A stretch of DNA of 64,000 nt from Metabacillus niabensis (GTDB taxonomy: Bacteria; Bacillota; Bacilli; Bacillales; Bacillaceae), in contig NZ_JAIVLH010000001.1 in NCBI RefSeq assembly GCF_020524345.1, positions 186,001 through 250,000 of the forward strand. Direction: 5' to 3'. The notes under the pieces are model-generated. The model ran no database searches and had not been told where the DNA came from. It saw only the letters and a program-made list of their open reading frames with translations. Positions 21,589-30,845 of this stretch are shown one piece after another; the stretch's first letter is position 1; every line of letters starts with the position of its first letter. The translations under genes and the position numbers were made by a program.

Positions 21589-21628
21589 GAATTATCGAGT
21601 GGAGCTGCTCGAATTTTTACGATAATTC
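21589..21628. repeat. Inverted repeat upstream of cccA
   Basis: GAATTATCG (21589-21597) and CGATAATTC (21620-21628) form a perfect 9-bp inverted repeat with a 22-nt loop that holds a smaller CGAG/CTCG pairing. It lies about 75 nt before cccA in the 330-nt gap (21373-21702). No T run follows, so it is not a terminator. No convincing sigma-A promoter was found in the gap. Confidence 0.6.
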
Positions 21629-21702
21629 TACTATACATTAGTAGGTTAGATATGGAGCCTAGTAATGGAAAGGTTTACTATTTACATAAGGGAGGTTACA
21701 TG

Positions 21703-22065
21703 ATGAATCGCAATCCACTTATTCCATTTTTATTAATCGCTGTTCTAGGAATCGGCCTTATGTTCCTTTTATCATTTAAAGGTATCGGCGACCATGAAGA
21801 ACTAGCTAGCGGCGGAGAAGAAGAGCCAAGCACTGAGGATGTTGCAAACGCTACCCCTGAAGAGATTTACCAACAAAACTGTATTTCCTGTCATGGTGAA
21901 AACTATGAGGGTGGTGCAGGTCCTGCTCTTGTAGGTGTTGGTGATAAACTTGGCGTAGATGAAATTAAGACAACAATTCAGCAAGGTAAAGGAATCATGC
22001 CAGCTGGTCTTGTACCAGACGAAAAGCTCGACGAAATGGCTGAATGGGTATCACAAATTAAATAA
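21703..22065 (+). CDS. cccA: Membrane-anchored cytochrome c550
   Basis: A 120-residue c-type cytochrome, the same length as B. subtilis CccA. An N-terminal uncleaved anchor (PLIPFLLIAVLGIGLMFLLS) and a Glu/Ser-rich linker precede the haem domain, which has CISCH for covalent haem and a likely axial Met in GIMPAGLVP. It carries electrons on the outer membrane face to a terminal oxidase. ATG 21703 is preferred over 21700 because it puts GGAGG 7 nt upstream. A terminator follows. Confidence 0.95.
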   Translation: MNRNPLIPFLLIAVLGIGLMFLLSFKGIGDHEELASGGEEEPSTEDVANATPEEIYQQNCISCHGENYEGGAGPALVGVGDKLGVDEIKTTIQQGKGIMPAGLVPDEKLDEMAEWVSQIK

Positions 22066-22073
22066 TTATAAAG

Positions 22074-22106
22074 AAGTCCTTTGCATCTGTGAAGGACTTT
22101 TTTTAT
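22074..22106 (+). terminator. Terminator after cccA
   Basis: AAGTCCTT/AAGGACTT (22074-22099) is an 8-bp perfect stem followed by a T run. Confidence 0.9.
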
Positions 22107-22163
22107 ACTTGATGAATAGGTTACTTCACTCTTAAGTGTAAATAAATGAATTGTGGTGAAATG

Positions 22164-22874
22164 ATGAATGAATTGAAATTATCCAAAAGACTTGAAACAG
22201 TTGCTAACTATATTCCTGAAGGAGCTGTATTTGCAGATATAGGTTCAGATCATGCTTACTTACCCTGCTATTCTGTCTTACAAGGAAAAGCTAGTGGGGC
22301 AATTGCCGGCGAAATTACTGATGGTCCATACGAATCAGCTGACAGCCAAGTGAGAAAATGTGGACTTTCTGATGTTATATCTGTTCGAAAAGGAGACGGA
22401 TTATCTGTTCTTAGAAAGGAAGATGAAGTTGATTGTATAACAATCGCTGGGATGGGTGGAACTCTCATTAGTAAAATTTTAGACGAAGGTTCTGGTAAGT
22501 TATCAAAGGTCACTCGTTTAATTTTACAGCCTAATATTCATGCAATTTCGATTCGCCAATGGCTGGTAGAAAACGGTTGGGAATTAATAACGGAAGAAAT
22601 TATGGAAGAGGACCATAAAATATACGAGGTTCTAGTGGCCGAAAAAGGAGATCCTAAGAGACCTTATCAGACATACTCTTATGATGCGAATTTACTTCTG
22701 GGTCCTTTTTTAGCCCAAAAACAATCGGACATTTTCTTGAAAAAATGGACAGGTGAATTAAAGCACCTAAAGTCCATAATCCAACAATTAGAACAAGCAG
22801 GTTATACATATGAAAATAACGAAAAATACCAAGAATTGAGTAAGCAAGTAAAGCTGATTGAGGAGGTATTGTAA
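22164..22874 (+). CDS. trmK: tRNA (adenine22-N1)-methyltransferase TrmK
   Basis: A 236-residue SAM-dependent methyltransferase that makes m1A22 in tRNA. The SAM-binding motif is ADIGSDHAYLP (about residues 23-33) and the second conserved element is ITIAGMGGTLI. The start at 22164 (MNELKLSKRLE) matches the family start with GTGGTGA upstream; ATGs at 22146 and 22161 are less likely. yqfO starts 2 nt after the stop, an operon. Confidence 0.93.
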   Translation: MNELKLSKRLETVANYIPEGAVFADIGSDHAYLPCYSVLQGKASGAIAGEITDGPYESADSQVRKCGLSDVISVRKGDGLSVLRKEDEVDCITIAGMGGTLISKILDEGSGKLSKVTRLILQPNIHAISIRQWLVENGWELITEEIMEEDHKIYEVLVAEKGDPKRPYQTYSYDANLLLGPFLAQKQSDIFLKKWTGELKHLKSIIQQLEQAGYTYENNEKYQELSKQVKLIEEVL

Positions 22875-22876
22875 GA

Positions 22877-23998
22877 TTGGCAAAAATTCCAAACGGTTAT
22901 GAAGTCATTCAATTATTTGAACAATATTCACCAAAGTCTCTTGCTGTTGAAGGTGATAAAATAGGGCTCCAAATTGGAACGCTTAATAAAAAAATTGAAC
23001 ATGTAATGGTTACACTAGATGTGGTGGAGTCAGTTGTCGATGAAGCGATAGCTAAAAAAGTAGACTTACTTATTGCACACCATCCTCCTATTTTTAGACC
23101 TATTAAAAATATGACAACAGATACTGCATACGGCAAGATAATTGAGAAATGTATTAAACATGATATTGCGGTCTATGCTGCACACACTAATCTGGATGTT
23201 GCAAATGGCGGTGTCAATGATTTATTAGCAGAAGCCTTGCAATTGAAGGATGTGGAAGTGTTAATTCCTACATATGAAGACCAGCTAAAGAAACTGGTTG
23301 TGTTTATCCCATCATCATATGAAAAAGAGCTGCGAAATGCACTTGGAAAAGCAGGTGCGGGCCATATTGGAGAGTATAGCCATTGTTCATTCGCTACTGA
23401 AGGAGAAGGGAGCTTTTTACCTCTTGATAAAGCTAATCCTTTTATTGGAGAAAGAGGAAAAGTGGAATATGTTGATGAATCAAGAGTTGAAACGATTTTC
23501 CCTGCTTCTATACAAAAGAAGGTTATTCAAGCTATGTTAAAAGCTCATCCATATGAAGAAGTGGCCTATGATATTTACCCTTTAGAACAAAAAGGACCTA
23601 TAATGGGGTTAGGGCGCATAGGCTTTGTGGAAAATGAATTAAGCCTTGAAGAATTTGCTGTGTATGTCAAAAATAGCCTTGGAGTTGAACGTGTAAGAAT
23701 GGTAGGTGACCCTTCCAGTAAGGTGAAAAAAGTAGCTTTATTAGGCGGAGATGGAAATAAATATATCCACCAGGCAAAAATAAAGGGTGCAGATGTATAT
23801 GTAACAGGTGACCTATATTTTCATGTTGCACAAGATGCACTGCTGTTAAATCTGAATGTCATTGATCCTGGACATCATGTCGAAAAGGTCATGATTGAAG
23901 GAGTTGCTAAAAAGTTAGGGGAATTGTGTGAAGAACATCATTTTGATGTAAATGTGTTTGGATCACGGGTAGATACAAATCCTTTTAAATTTGTATAA
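22877..23998 (+). CDS. yqfO: Nif3-like dinuclear metal centre protein YqfO
   Basis: A 373-residue Nif3/DUF34 protein with a central PII-like insertion (about residues 130-230), as in B. subtilis YqfO. Metal ligands are in IAHHPPIFRP, the AHTNLD segment and DPGHHVEK near the C-terminus. Catalytic function is debated (GTP cyclohydrolase I type 2 is a database label). The TTG start follows GAGGAGG. It shares the transcript with trmK and ends at a bidirectional terminator. Confidence 0.93.
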   Translation: MAKIPNGYEVIQLFEQYSPKSLAVEGDKIGLQIGTLNKKIEHVMVTLDVVESVVDEAIAKKVDLLIAHHPPIFRPIKNMTTDTAYGKIIEKCIKHDIAVYAAHTNLDVANGGVNDLLAEALQLKDVEVLIPTYEDQLKKLVVFIPSSYEKELRNALGKAGAGHIGEYSHCSFATEGEGSFLPLDKANPFIGERGKVEYVDESRVETIFPASIQKKVIQAMLKAHPYEEVAYDIYPLEQKGPIMGLGRIGFVENELSLEEFAVYVKNSLGVERVRMVGDPSSKVKKVALLGGDGNKYIHQAKIKGADVYVTGDLYFHVAQDALLLNLNVIDPGHHVEKVMIEGVAKKLGELCEEHHFDVNVFGSRVDTNPFKFV

Positions 23999-24008
23999 AT
24001 GTGCATTA

Positions 24009-24040
24009 AAAAAGCGTCTGACTGAGTTCAGACGCTTTTT
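24009..24040. terminator. Bidirectional terminator between yqfO and ispH
   Basis: AAAAAGCGTCTGA (24009-24021) pairs perfectly with TCAGACGCTTTTT (24028-24040), giving T runs on both strands for the convergent genes. Confidence 0.93.
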
Positions 24041-24042
24041 GA

Positions 24043-24987
24043 TCAATTTTTAATTTTTACTTTTGGTAATATTTTTGACAGTGGTACTTTATCATCTACA
24101 TTCCAAGTAGATTCATCTTGCGGATTGTATTGCTCAAGGAATTGAATGACTTTTTTTGTAATTGGCGTCGGTGTAGATGCTCCTGCTGTAACAGCAACAG
24201 TTTGAACATCCTTAAGCCATTCAAGCTTAAGCTCACTTAAATCTGAGATACGATATGCCTTTGTCCCGGCAATTTCTTCAGATACCTGTGCTAATCGATT
24301 TGAGTTATTACTTTTAGGATCTCCGACAACTATTGTTAAGTCAGCATCTTTAGCTTGTTCAGCCACAGCTTCTTGACGGACTTGAGTTGCTAAACAGATT
24401 TCACGGTGCACTTCTACATGAGGGAATTTTTCCTTCACTGAATCCATAATATCAGCAACATCCCACTGACTCATTGTAGTTTGATTTGTAACAATGACTT
24501 TCTCATTTTGAATGTTTAACTTTACGACATCCTCTGATGATTCCACAAGATGTACGATCTGTGGAGCGACACCTACTGCGCCTTCTGGTTCTGGATGCCC
24601 TTTTTTACCGATATAAATAACATCGTATCCTTGAGCTTCCTTTTCGCGGATAAGGTCATGTGTTTTTGTTACATCTGGACATGTTGCATCTAGTGTAACA
24701 AGCCCTTTCTCTTTTGCGATTCGTCTAACCTCAGGAGAAACACCATGAGCTGTAAACACAACTGTTCCTTGATCTACTTTCTCCAGTATGTCTAATCTGT
24801 TTTTTCCATCAAGTGTAATAATTCCATCTTCCTCAAATGCGTCTGTTACATGTTTATTATGAACAATCATTCCTAAAATGTAGATGGGTCTTGGTAATGA
24901 TTTATCTAAAGCAGCGTTCTTTGCAATAACCATGGCATCAACGACACCATAGCAATATCCACGTGGTGCGATTTTAATTATGTTCAT
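24043..24987 (-). CDS. ispH: 4-hydroxy-3-methylbut-2-enyl diphosphate reductase
   Basis: A 314-residue IspH/LytB [4Fe-4S] enzyme, last step of the MEP isoprenoid pathway (HMBPP to IPP and DMAPP). The three cluster cysteines are visible in [17 protein letters not shown] and [17 protein letters not shown] precedes the ATG on the minus strand. The other late MEP enzyme, ispG, is also in this window at 32294-33406. Confidence 0.97.
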   Translation of the reverse strand: MNIIKIAPRGYCYGVVDAMVIAKNAALDKSLPRPIYILGMIVHNKHVTDAFEEDGIITLDGKNRLDILEKVDQGTVVFTAHGVSPEVRRIAKEKGLVTLDATCPDVTKTHDLIREKEAQGYDVIYIGKKGHPEPEGAVGVAPQIVHLVESSEDVVKLNIQNEKVIVTNQTTMSQWDVADIMDSVKEKFPHVEVHREICLATQVRQEAVAEQAKDADLTIVVGDPKSNNSNRLAQVSEEIAGTKAYRISDLSELKLEWLKDVQTVAVTAGASTPTPITKKVIQFLEQYNPQDESTWNVDDKVPLSKILPKVKIKN

Positions 24988-25054
24988 TAAACTGCCTCCT
25001 TAAGAGATCAAATAGGAGCAGGAGCAAAGTAATAGTCATGTCCTGTTTCCACTC

Positions 25055-25080
25055 AAAAAAGCCGTATATACGGCCTTTTT
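25055..25080 (-). terminator. Terminator after yqfQ
   Basis: A perfect palindrome GCCGTATATACGGC (25061-25074) flanked by A and T runs; it lies 57 bp past the yqfQ stop and upstream of ispH. Confidence 0.8.
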
Positions 25081-25136
25081 CACTAACAATCTCTTAATAT
25101 TATAACGAAGTATAGGGAATATTACAAAGAAGAATA

Positions 25137-25784
25137 TTAGATATACATTTTAGGTTGTGAGCTTCTTGTTGAAGGCTTTCGTTTTTTGCTACTTGTTGTC
25201 GGTGCTTCTTTTTCCTGTTTATCTTCAGTTACGATTGGCCGAGTAGCCTTTCTCTTGTTAGATGTTTGTGTATTGGTTTGTTGGTTTAACTCTTCATCTT
25301 TTTCGGAAGAAGAAGATTCCGGTTCAGCTGAGGTTGTGTCAGAATCATCACTACTATTTAGTTCACGATAAATTTTTATCATGGCAGGCAAATTTTTGAC
25401 AAGTGGTCCATATTGCTGGACCATAGGTGTTACTTGTTGTGCCATCCCAAGAACCCGTTGAACGTTTCCTAGCATTCCTGAAATATTTGAAGGGTTCATT
25501 AGTCCTTGAAGTCCTCCGGAAGCCCTGGTTGCATTAGTGACTGCATTTGCTCCTCCAATAAAGCCTTGAGGGTTACTTGCAGCAGCACCCTGTGATCCTG
25601 GCAGAAAACGGGATATTAATCCTTTTAATCCACCGCCACCTGTTCCTCTTGGTGTCATCGAACCAAACTGAGGACCTCTTCCCATACCTGGCCCGGGCAT
25701 TCCTTGTCGTCCCATAGGAATTTGACCTTGTGTCGGGAAGAATCCTCTGGTGTTCATGGGAGGCATTGGTCTTTGTTGAAACAT
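25137..25784 (-). CDS. yqfQ: YqfQ/VrrA-family protein
   Basis: A 215-residue protein of the YqfQ (VrrA-like) family. The N-terminal third is Pro/Gly/Met/Gln-rich (FQQRPMPPMNTRGFFPTQ), the middle has a conserved helical part (GMLGNVQRVLGMAQQ to LPAMIKIYRELNS, about residues 100-150), and the tail is Ser/Glu/Lys-rich and probably disordered. The start at 25784 is chosen because AAAGGAGGAAAAAT precedes it; the longer frame from 25802 includes that site. Function unknown. It is divergent from cshB. Confidence 0.85.
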   Translation of the reverse strand: MFQQRPMPPMNTRGFFPTQGQIPMGRQGMPGPGMGRGPQFGSMTPRGTGGGGLKGLISRFLPGSQGAAASNPQGFIGGANAVTNATRASGGLQGLMNPSNISGMLGNVQRVLGMAQQVTPMVQQYGPLVKNLPAMIKIYRELNSSDDSDTTSAEPESSSSEKDEELNQQTNTQTSNKRKATRPIVTEDKQEKEAPTTSSKKRKPSTRSSQPKMYI

Positions 25785-25878
25785 ATTTTTCCTCCTTTCC
25801 AATAATTGTTCCTCTATCCTAGACTATGCATAAGAGAGGTATTTGGTTTCTGAGGTATTTCTGTAAAACAAATTGAAT

Positions 25879-25906
25879 TTGAGTTTTTCTTTTATTAAGG
25901 TATAAT
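25879..25906 (+). promoter_or_regulatory. Sigma-A promoter for cshB-nfo
   Basis: TTGAGT (25879-25884) and a consensus TATAAT (25901-25906) with 16-nt spacing, about 83 nt before the cshB ATG. Confidence 0.75.
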
Positions 25907-25989
25907 CTAATGATGGACTGATAAAGTGATTCGAAAATAAATTCTATGATCGATTGATATGAAAGCTTTATCAAAAAGGAGAGATACGG

Positions 25990-27306
25990 ATGGAACAAAC
26001 AAAATTTGAGCGTTTTTCATTAAAACCTTTTATTATAGAAGCATTGACAAAGGAATTAAAATTTTATGAGCCAACAGAAATTCAGGAAAGATTAATGCCT
26101 TCCATTCTAAAAGGGGAAAGTGCAATTGGACAATCTCAAACTGGTACAGGAAAAACTCATGCCTATTTATTGCCTTTATTAAATCAAATAGCAGCGGAGA
26201 AAAAAGAAGTACAAGTTGTGATCACTGCTCCTACCCGGGAATTAGCTACTCAAATCTATCAAGAGGTAGGGAAAATCATTACTTATTCACCCGATGAAAT
26301 TTCGGCTAAGCTATATATCGGAGGAACAGATAAGCAACGAACCATCGAAAAATTAAAAAACCAACCACATATTGTTGTAGGAACTCCCGGAAGAATTAAT
26401 GATCTTGTAAAAGAGAATGCATTGATCATTAACAAAGTTCGTTCGTTTGTTGTAGATGAAGCGGATCTCATGCTGGATATGGGCTTCATCAAGGATGTGG
26501 ATATGGTAGCTGGTCAAATGCCGGAAAACCTGCAAATCTTAGTTTTCTCTGCAACCATTCCTGAAAAATTAAAGCCTTTTTTAAAAAAATATTTGGCAAA
26601 TCCGCGATTTACTCATGTTGCTCCTAAACAAGCAACTGCCGCAAAAATAGAACATGTTCTTGTACCTGCAAGACATCGTGATAAATTAAAGCTCGTATAT
26701 GATATGTTAGTTGATTTTAATCCTTTTTTAGCAATCGTTTTTACTAATACGAAAAAAAATGCTGATATTGTTGCTGATGCCCTAATAGAGAAGGGGCTAA
26801 AAGTTGGAAGAATACATGGTGATTTATCCCCTCGTGATCGTAAAAAGATGATGAAACAGATAAATGATTTAGAATATCAATATGTGGTTGCAACTGATTT
26901 GGCTGCCCGTGGTATTGATATTAAAGGAGTAAGTCATGTTATAAATTACGAGATTCCAACAACGGAGTTGGATTTTTATATTCACCGCGTGGGTCGTACA
27001 GCTAGGGCAGGTAGTTCTGGAATTGCAGTAACATTGTTTGAAACTTCTGACGATGACGCACTTAATAAACTGGAAAAACTAGGAATTGAGTTTGTTAACA
27101 AGGATTTTGTCGCTGGAGAGTGGAAGGATATAGATGACCGTAAACGTCGACAAAATCGAAAAAGGGTAACAGATGAAGTTGATGCATTAGCTAAAAGTAT
27201 CGTTCAAAAACCAAAGAAAGTAAAACCTGGTTATAAGAAAAAAATGAATCGTGAAATGGAACAAATTAAAAAGAGAAAAAGAAGATTAACAAAGAAACAA
27301 AAATAG
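25990..27306 (+). CDS. cshB: DEAD-box RNA helicase CshB
   Basis: A 438-residue DEAD-box helicase. Motif I is SQTGTGKT, motif [10 protein letters not shown], motif III SAT, and the C-terminal RecA domain has RGIDI and [11 protein letters not shown] basic tail ([17 protein letters not shown]) follows. In B. subtilis CshB acts in cold adaptation and RNA turnover. AGGAGAG precedes the ATG. nfo follows 11 nt downstream. Confidence 0.94.
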   Translation: MEQTKFERFSLKPFIIEALTKELKFYEPTEIQERLMPSILKGESAIGQSQTGTGKTHAYLLPLLNQIAAEKKEVQVVITAPTRELATQIYQEVGKIITYSPDEISAKLYIGGTDKQRTIEKLKNQPHIVVGTPGRINDLVKENALIINKVRSFVVDEADLMLDMGFIKDVDMVAGQMPENLQILVFSATIPEKLKPFLKKYLANPRFTHVAPKQATAAKIEHVLVPARHRDKLKLVYDMLVDFNPFLAIVFTNTKKNADIVADALIEKGLKVGRIHGDLSPRDRKKMMKQINDLEYQYVVATDLAARGIDIKGVSHVINYEIPTTELDFYIHRVGRTARAGSSGIAVTLFETSDDDALNKLEKLGIEFVNKDFVAGEWKDIDDRKRRQNRKRVTDEVDALAKSIVQKPKKVKPGYKKKMNREMEQIKKRKRRLTKKQK

Positions 27307-27317
27307 GGGGAGTAAAA

Positions 27318-28211
27318 ATGCTGAAAATTGGATCACATGTTTCAATGAGTGGAAAGAAAATGTTATTAACTTCAAGTGAAGAAGCCGTTTCATATGGAGC
27401 GAACACATTTATGATCTACACAGGTGCTCCACAAAACACAAGAAGAAAAAAGATAGAAGACCTTAACATTGAAGCGGGACAAGCTCATATGAAAGAGAAT
27501 GGTATAGAGGAAATTATCGTCCATGCTCCTTATATCATTAATATAGGAAACACGACAAATCCAGCAACATTTGAACTAGGTGTAAACTTTTTACGTTCAG
27601 AAATTGAACGAACAAAAGCGCTTGGAGCTAAACAAATTGTTTTGCACCCGGGTGCACATGTAGGTGCAGGTGTGGATGAAGGAATAAGAAAGATTATCGA
27701 AGGTTTAAATGAGGTTTTAGAACAAGATCAGGAAGTACAGATTGCATTGGAAACAATGGCTGGTAAAGGTTCTGAATGCGGAAGATCCTTTGATGAATTA
27801 GCAAAAATAATTGATGGTGTGACTCATAATCAGCACTTGTCAGTTTGCTTCGATACATGCCACACACATGACGCAGGATATGATATTGTAAATGATTTTG
27901 ATGGAGTTCTAAAACAGTTTGATTCTATTATTGGATTGGACAGAATAAAAGTGCTGCATATTAATGATAGCAAAAATCCAATGGGTTCTAGTAAAGACCG
28001 CCATGAAAATATCGGTTTCGGTCATATTGGCTTTGAAGCACTGAATCGAATCGTTCATCACGAAGCACTAATGAATGTTCCTAAGATTTTGGAAACACCT
28101 TTTGTTGGTGAAGATAAAAAATATAAAAAGCCTCCATATAAATATGAAATTAATATGTTCAGAGAAAAAATGTTTGATGAGGGACTTTTGGAAAAGATAG
28201 TAAATCAATAG
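27318..28211 (+). CDS. nfo: Endonuclease IV (AP endonuclease)
   Basis: A 297-residue type IV AP endonuclease with a TIM-barrel fold and trinuclear zinc site. Conserved segments include [32 protein letters not shown] and LHINDSKN. It cleaves DNA at abasic sites in base-excision repair and is a spore-protective enzyme in B. subtilis. AGGGGGAG lies upstream of the ATG, and it is in an operon with cshB. Confidence 0.96.
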   Translation: MLKIGSHVSMSGKKMLLTSSEEAVSYGANTFMIYTGAPQNTRRKKIEDLNIEAGQAHMKENGIEEIIVHAPYIINIGNTTNPATFELGVNFLRSEIERTKALGAKQIVLHPGAHVGAGVDEGIRKIIEGLNEVLEQDQEVQIALETMAGKGSECGRSFDELAKIIDGVTHNQHLSVCFDTCHTHDAGYDIVNDFDGVLKQFDSIIGLDRIKVLHINDSKNPMGSSKDRHENIGFGHIGFEALNRIVHHEALMNVPKILETPFVGEDKKYKKPPYKYEINMFREKMFDEGLLEKIVNQ

Positions 28212-28220
28212 GGAAAGAGG

Positions 28221-28254
28221 AGAGAACTACATTCAAAAAAGTAGTTCTCTTTTT
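28221..28254 (+). terminator. Terminator after nfo
   Basis: AGAGAACTAC (28221-28230) pairs with GTAGTTCTCT (28241-28250), followed by T residues. Confidence 0.92.
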
Positions 28255-28298
28255 AATGAACCTTATCAATATTTATTTAAAAGCATAAAAACAATTTG

Positions 28299-28330
28299 AA
28301 AAAGAGGATATTCAGAGTTTGAATATCCTC
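28299..28330 (-). terminator. Terminator after yqfT
   Basis: GAGGATATTC/GAATATCCTC (28304-28330) with an A run at its left end, which becomes the T tail on the minus strand. Confidence 0.88.
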
Positions 28331-28340
28331 ATAAGTATGG

Positions 28341-28595
28341 TTAGTTTGTGAATTTCTGGAATATTTGATTTACTTGTTGAGCTGTTTGTGGAGAGGTAAT
28401 ATTTGCAATCTGAGTAAGTAGTTTTTTTCTTTCATTCACATTAAAAATATTGATGTTTTTTCCATGCATAGCTTTTACAACTTTAGTCGCTTGGGGATGT
28501 TCTATTGTAATATTAAATTGCTTCGCATATTGCATGAGTTCCTCAACAGAAATATTGTTAAGCTTTTGGTTGATAATTTTTTGAAATAAGATCAT
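28341..28595 (-). CDS. yqfT: DUF2624 protein YqfT
   Basis: An 84-residue helical protein of the DUF2624 family (B. subtilis YqfT), starting MILFQKIINQKLNNISVEEL. Function unknown; no membrane segment or metal motif. GAGGTTTAAC lies upstream of the ATG on the minus strand. It is divergent from znuC and has its own terminator. Confidence 0.88.
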   Translation of the reverse strand: MILFQKIINQKLNNISVEELMQYAKQFNITIEHPQATKVVKAMHGKNINIFNVNERKKLLTQIANITSPQTAQQVNQIFQKFTN

Positions 28596-28667
28596 AGTTA
28601 AACCTCCTCTAAAACAATGTATGGAAGGTTTGATTAAAATGTGCCGCTTTTTAAGAACGCAATTTGC

Positions 28668-28696
28668 TTTACATTTTATAAAGATTCCTGTACAAT
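28668..28696 (+). promoter_or_regulatory. Sigma-A promoter for znuC-znuB-zur
   Basis: TTTACA (28668-28673) and TACAAT (28691-28696) are 17 nt apart, about 78 nt before znuC. Confidence 0.7.
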
Positions 28697-28736
28697 TCTT
28701 ATGTTGTAAAAGTCTAACATATAGGAATCGATTATA

Positions 28737-28749
28737 AATCGTAACGATT
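28737..28749 (+). promoter_or_regulatory. Candidate Zur operator
   Basis: AATCGTAACGATT is a perfect 6-1-6 inverted repeat sharing the TCGTAA half-site of the Bacillus Zur box. It lies about 35 nt downstream of the predicted start of transcription and just before znuC, a position suited to blocking polymerase. The right half fits the longer 7-1-7 consensus less well. Confidence 0.5.
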
Positions 28750-28773
28750 CTTAAATCATAAAGGAAGATGCAA

Positions 28774-29535
28774 ATGAATCAACCGGTTGTAGAAATAAAA
28801 GATCTAAACTTTACTTATGAGCGGCAAAGAGTACTAGAAAATATAAATTTAACGATAAGACAAGGCAGTTTTTTGGGGCTTGTTGGGCCTAACGGATCCG
28901 GAAAAACAACATTATTAAAATGTTTATTAGGGTTATTAAAACCTCAGCAAGGTGAAATAAAGTTGTTTGGCCATCAAATTCAAAAGTTTAAAAATTGGCA
29001 TGAAATTGGGTTTGTTTCGCAAAAGGCAAATAGCTTTAATACCGGATTTCCAGCATCTGTGTTTGAAGTGGTGTCAAGTGGTTTAACGTCGAGGCTGGGA
29101 TTGTTTAAATTTATGACTAAACAAGATCGTACAAAAGTGTATGAAGCGATTGAAGCTGTTGGATTAAGTGCTTTTGCAAAGCGCAATATTGGCGAAATGT
29201 CTGGTGGACAACAGCAAAGAGCGTTTATTGCAAGAGCAATTGTTAGTAACCCCAAATTGTTAATTTTAGATGAACCAACCGTTGGGGTAGATGCTCAAAC
29301 GGTTCAAAGCTTTTATGATATGTTGTTATCCTTAAATAAGGATCTTGGTATCACACTAATCTTGGTAACTCATGATGTAGGCACGATTACAGACAAAGTG
29401 TCACATGTTGCATGCATTAATAAGCATTTACATTTTCATGGGAACTCCAAAGAATTTGAATCACTAAAGGATGATGAGATGTCCGACTTTTACGGACACT
29501 CCTTACATGTGTTATCACATGATCACTCCCATTAA
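28774..29535 (+). CDS. znuC: Zinc ABC transporter ATP-binding protein
   Basis: A 253-residue ABC ATPase. Walker A is GPNGSGKTT, the signature is MSGGQQQRA, Walker B is LLILDEPTVGVD, with H-loop VTHD. The His-rich tail (HSLHVLSHDHSH) suits metal handling. It energises the ZnuB permease for Zn2+ uptake. The start is ATG 28774 with AAGGAAG upstream; 28768 is also in frame. znuB and zur follow, which fixes the substrate as zinc rather than manganese. Confidence 0.92.
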   Translation: MNQPVVEIKDLNFTYERQRVLENINLTIRQGSFLGLVGPNGSGKTTLLKCLLGLLKPQQGEIKLFGHQIQKFKNWHEIGFVSQKANSFNTGFPASVFEVVSSGLTSRLGLFKFMTKQDRTKVYEAIEAVGLSAFAKRNIGEMSGGQQQRAFIARAIVSNPKLLILDEPTVGVDAQTVQSFYDMLLSLNKDLGITLILVTHDVGTITDKVSHVACINKHLHFHGNSKEFESLKDDEMSDFYGHSLHVLSHDHSH

Positions 29536-29550
29536 TGGAGGAAATATGAA

Positions 29551-30393
29551 ATGTTAAGTAGTCTTTTTCAATATGAATTTTTACAAAATGCCTTTATTTC
29601 TGGAATGCTTATTGGGTTAATTGCCCCTTTACTTGGTGTATTTGTAGTTGTAAGAAGAATGTCTTTAATCGCAGATGCACTTAGTCATGTTACATTGGCT
29701 GGAATTGCCGCCAGTTTATTATTGGAAAAAAAAGTAACAGCTTTTGTGGGAATTAATCCACTATATTTAGGCATGGCATTTTCAGTGAGTGGTTCCCTTT
29801 TCATAGAAAAACTTAGAACCGTTTATAAACATTATCAAGAATTGGCTATTCCAATTATTTTATCGGCAGGTGTGGGGATTAGTGTTATATTTATTTCGCT
29901 TGCTGACGGCTTTAATACCGATTTATTCAGTTATTTATTTGGTAGTATAAGTGCTGTAAGTCGTACAGATATGTATGTAATCTCAGCAATTACAGTTGCA
30001 GTTATTTTCGTCATATTTTTCCTATACAAAGAACTCTTTTTGTTATCATTTGATGAAGAACATGCCGTAGCATCTGGTATTAGTGCCAAAGTTATTCACT
30101 TTATTTTTATTTTTATGTTGGCGCTTGTCATTGCAGGCTCAATGAGAATTGTTGGGATTTTGTTGGTTTCATCTCTTATGACTTTACCTGTTGCTGCAAG
30201 TATTAGAATTGCTAAAGGATTTAAGCAAACGATTTTCTTTTCTGTACTATTTGGTGAAATATCTGTTATTATTGGATTATTCCTAGCCTATTATTTAGAT
30301 TTAGCACCTGGGGGAACAATTGTCATCCTATCAGTTCTTATTTTGATTATGACAATAATATGGACTAAATATACAAAGGGGAAAGTTTCATGA
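29551..30393 (+). CDS. znuB: Zinc ABC transporter permease
   Basis: A 280-residue ABC-3 family permease with about eight membrane segments, including the conserved [15 protein letters not shown]. It forms the membrane channel with ZnuC; no substrate-binding protein gene is in the window. GGAGG precedes the ATG. Its stop overlaps the zur start by 4 nt (ATGA), so the transporter and its likely repressor are translationally coupled. Confidence 0.93.
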   Translation: MLSSLFQYEFLQNAFISGMLIGLIAPLLGVFVVVRRMSLIADALSHVTLAGIAASLLLEKKVTAFVGINPLYLGMAFSVSGSLFIEKLRTVYKHYQELAIPIILSAGVGISVIFISLADGFNTDLFSYLFGSISAVSRTDMYVISAITVAVIFVIFFLYKELFLLSFDEEHAVASGISAKVIHFIFIFMLALVIAGSMRIVGILLVSSLMTLPVAASIRIAKGFKQTIFFSVLFGEISVIIGLFLAYYLDLAPGGTIVILSVLILIMTIIWTKYTKGKVS

Positions 30394-30803
30394 ACGTTCA
30401 AGAAGCTCTCGACTTATTAAAAGAAAAAGGATACAAATACACAAGTAAAAGAGAAGAGATGCTCCAACTCTTTGCTGACCATGATAAGTACCTTACAGCA
30501 AAAGATGTGTTGGAATTTTTGAAAGGTGATTATCCAGGTTTAAGTTTCGATACAATTTACCGAAACCTTTCTCTATTTGCTGATCTTGGGATTTTTGAAA
30601 TGACAGAGTTATCTGGTGAAAAGCACTTTCGATTTACATGTAGCACAAAACACCATCATCATCATTTTATTTGCATGAAATGTGGAAAAACGAAAGAACT
30701 TCCTGGTTGTCCAATGGGAAATCTAACGGATAGCCTAAATAACTATGATATAAGCGGCCATAAGTTTGAAGTATATGGAAGATGCCCTCAATGTCAAATA
30801 TAA
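30390..30803 (+). CDS. zur: Zinc uptake repressor Zur (Fur family)
   Basis: A 137-residue Fur-family repressor. The N-terminal winged helix carries [18 protein letters not shown], and the dimerisation domain has [14 protein letters not shown] and a C-terminal CPQC, the structural zinc ligands. Position in the znuCB operon supports Zur over Fur or PerR. The start overlaps znuB by 4 nt with AAAGGGG upstream. It may repress its own operon through the site at 28737. Confidence 0.92.
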   Translation: MNVQEALDLLKEKGYKYTSKREEMLQLFADHDKYLTAKDVLEFLKGDYPGLSFDTIYRNLSLFADLGIFEMTELSGEKHFRFTCSTKHHHHHFICMKCGKTKELPGCPMGNLTDSLNNYDISGHKFEVYGRCPQCQI

Positions 30804-30845
30804 AGAAAAAAGGAAGGCTTCATTTTTTTAGCCTTCCTTTTTCTT
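30804..30845. terminator. Bidirectional terminator between zur and yqfW
   Basis: AAGGAAGGCT (30810-30819) pairs with AGCCTTCCTT (30830-30839); A and T runs flank it on both sides, serving the convergent genes. Confidence 0.92.
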
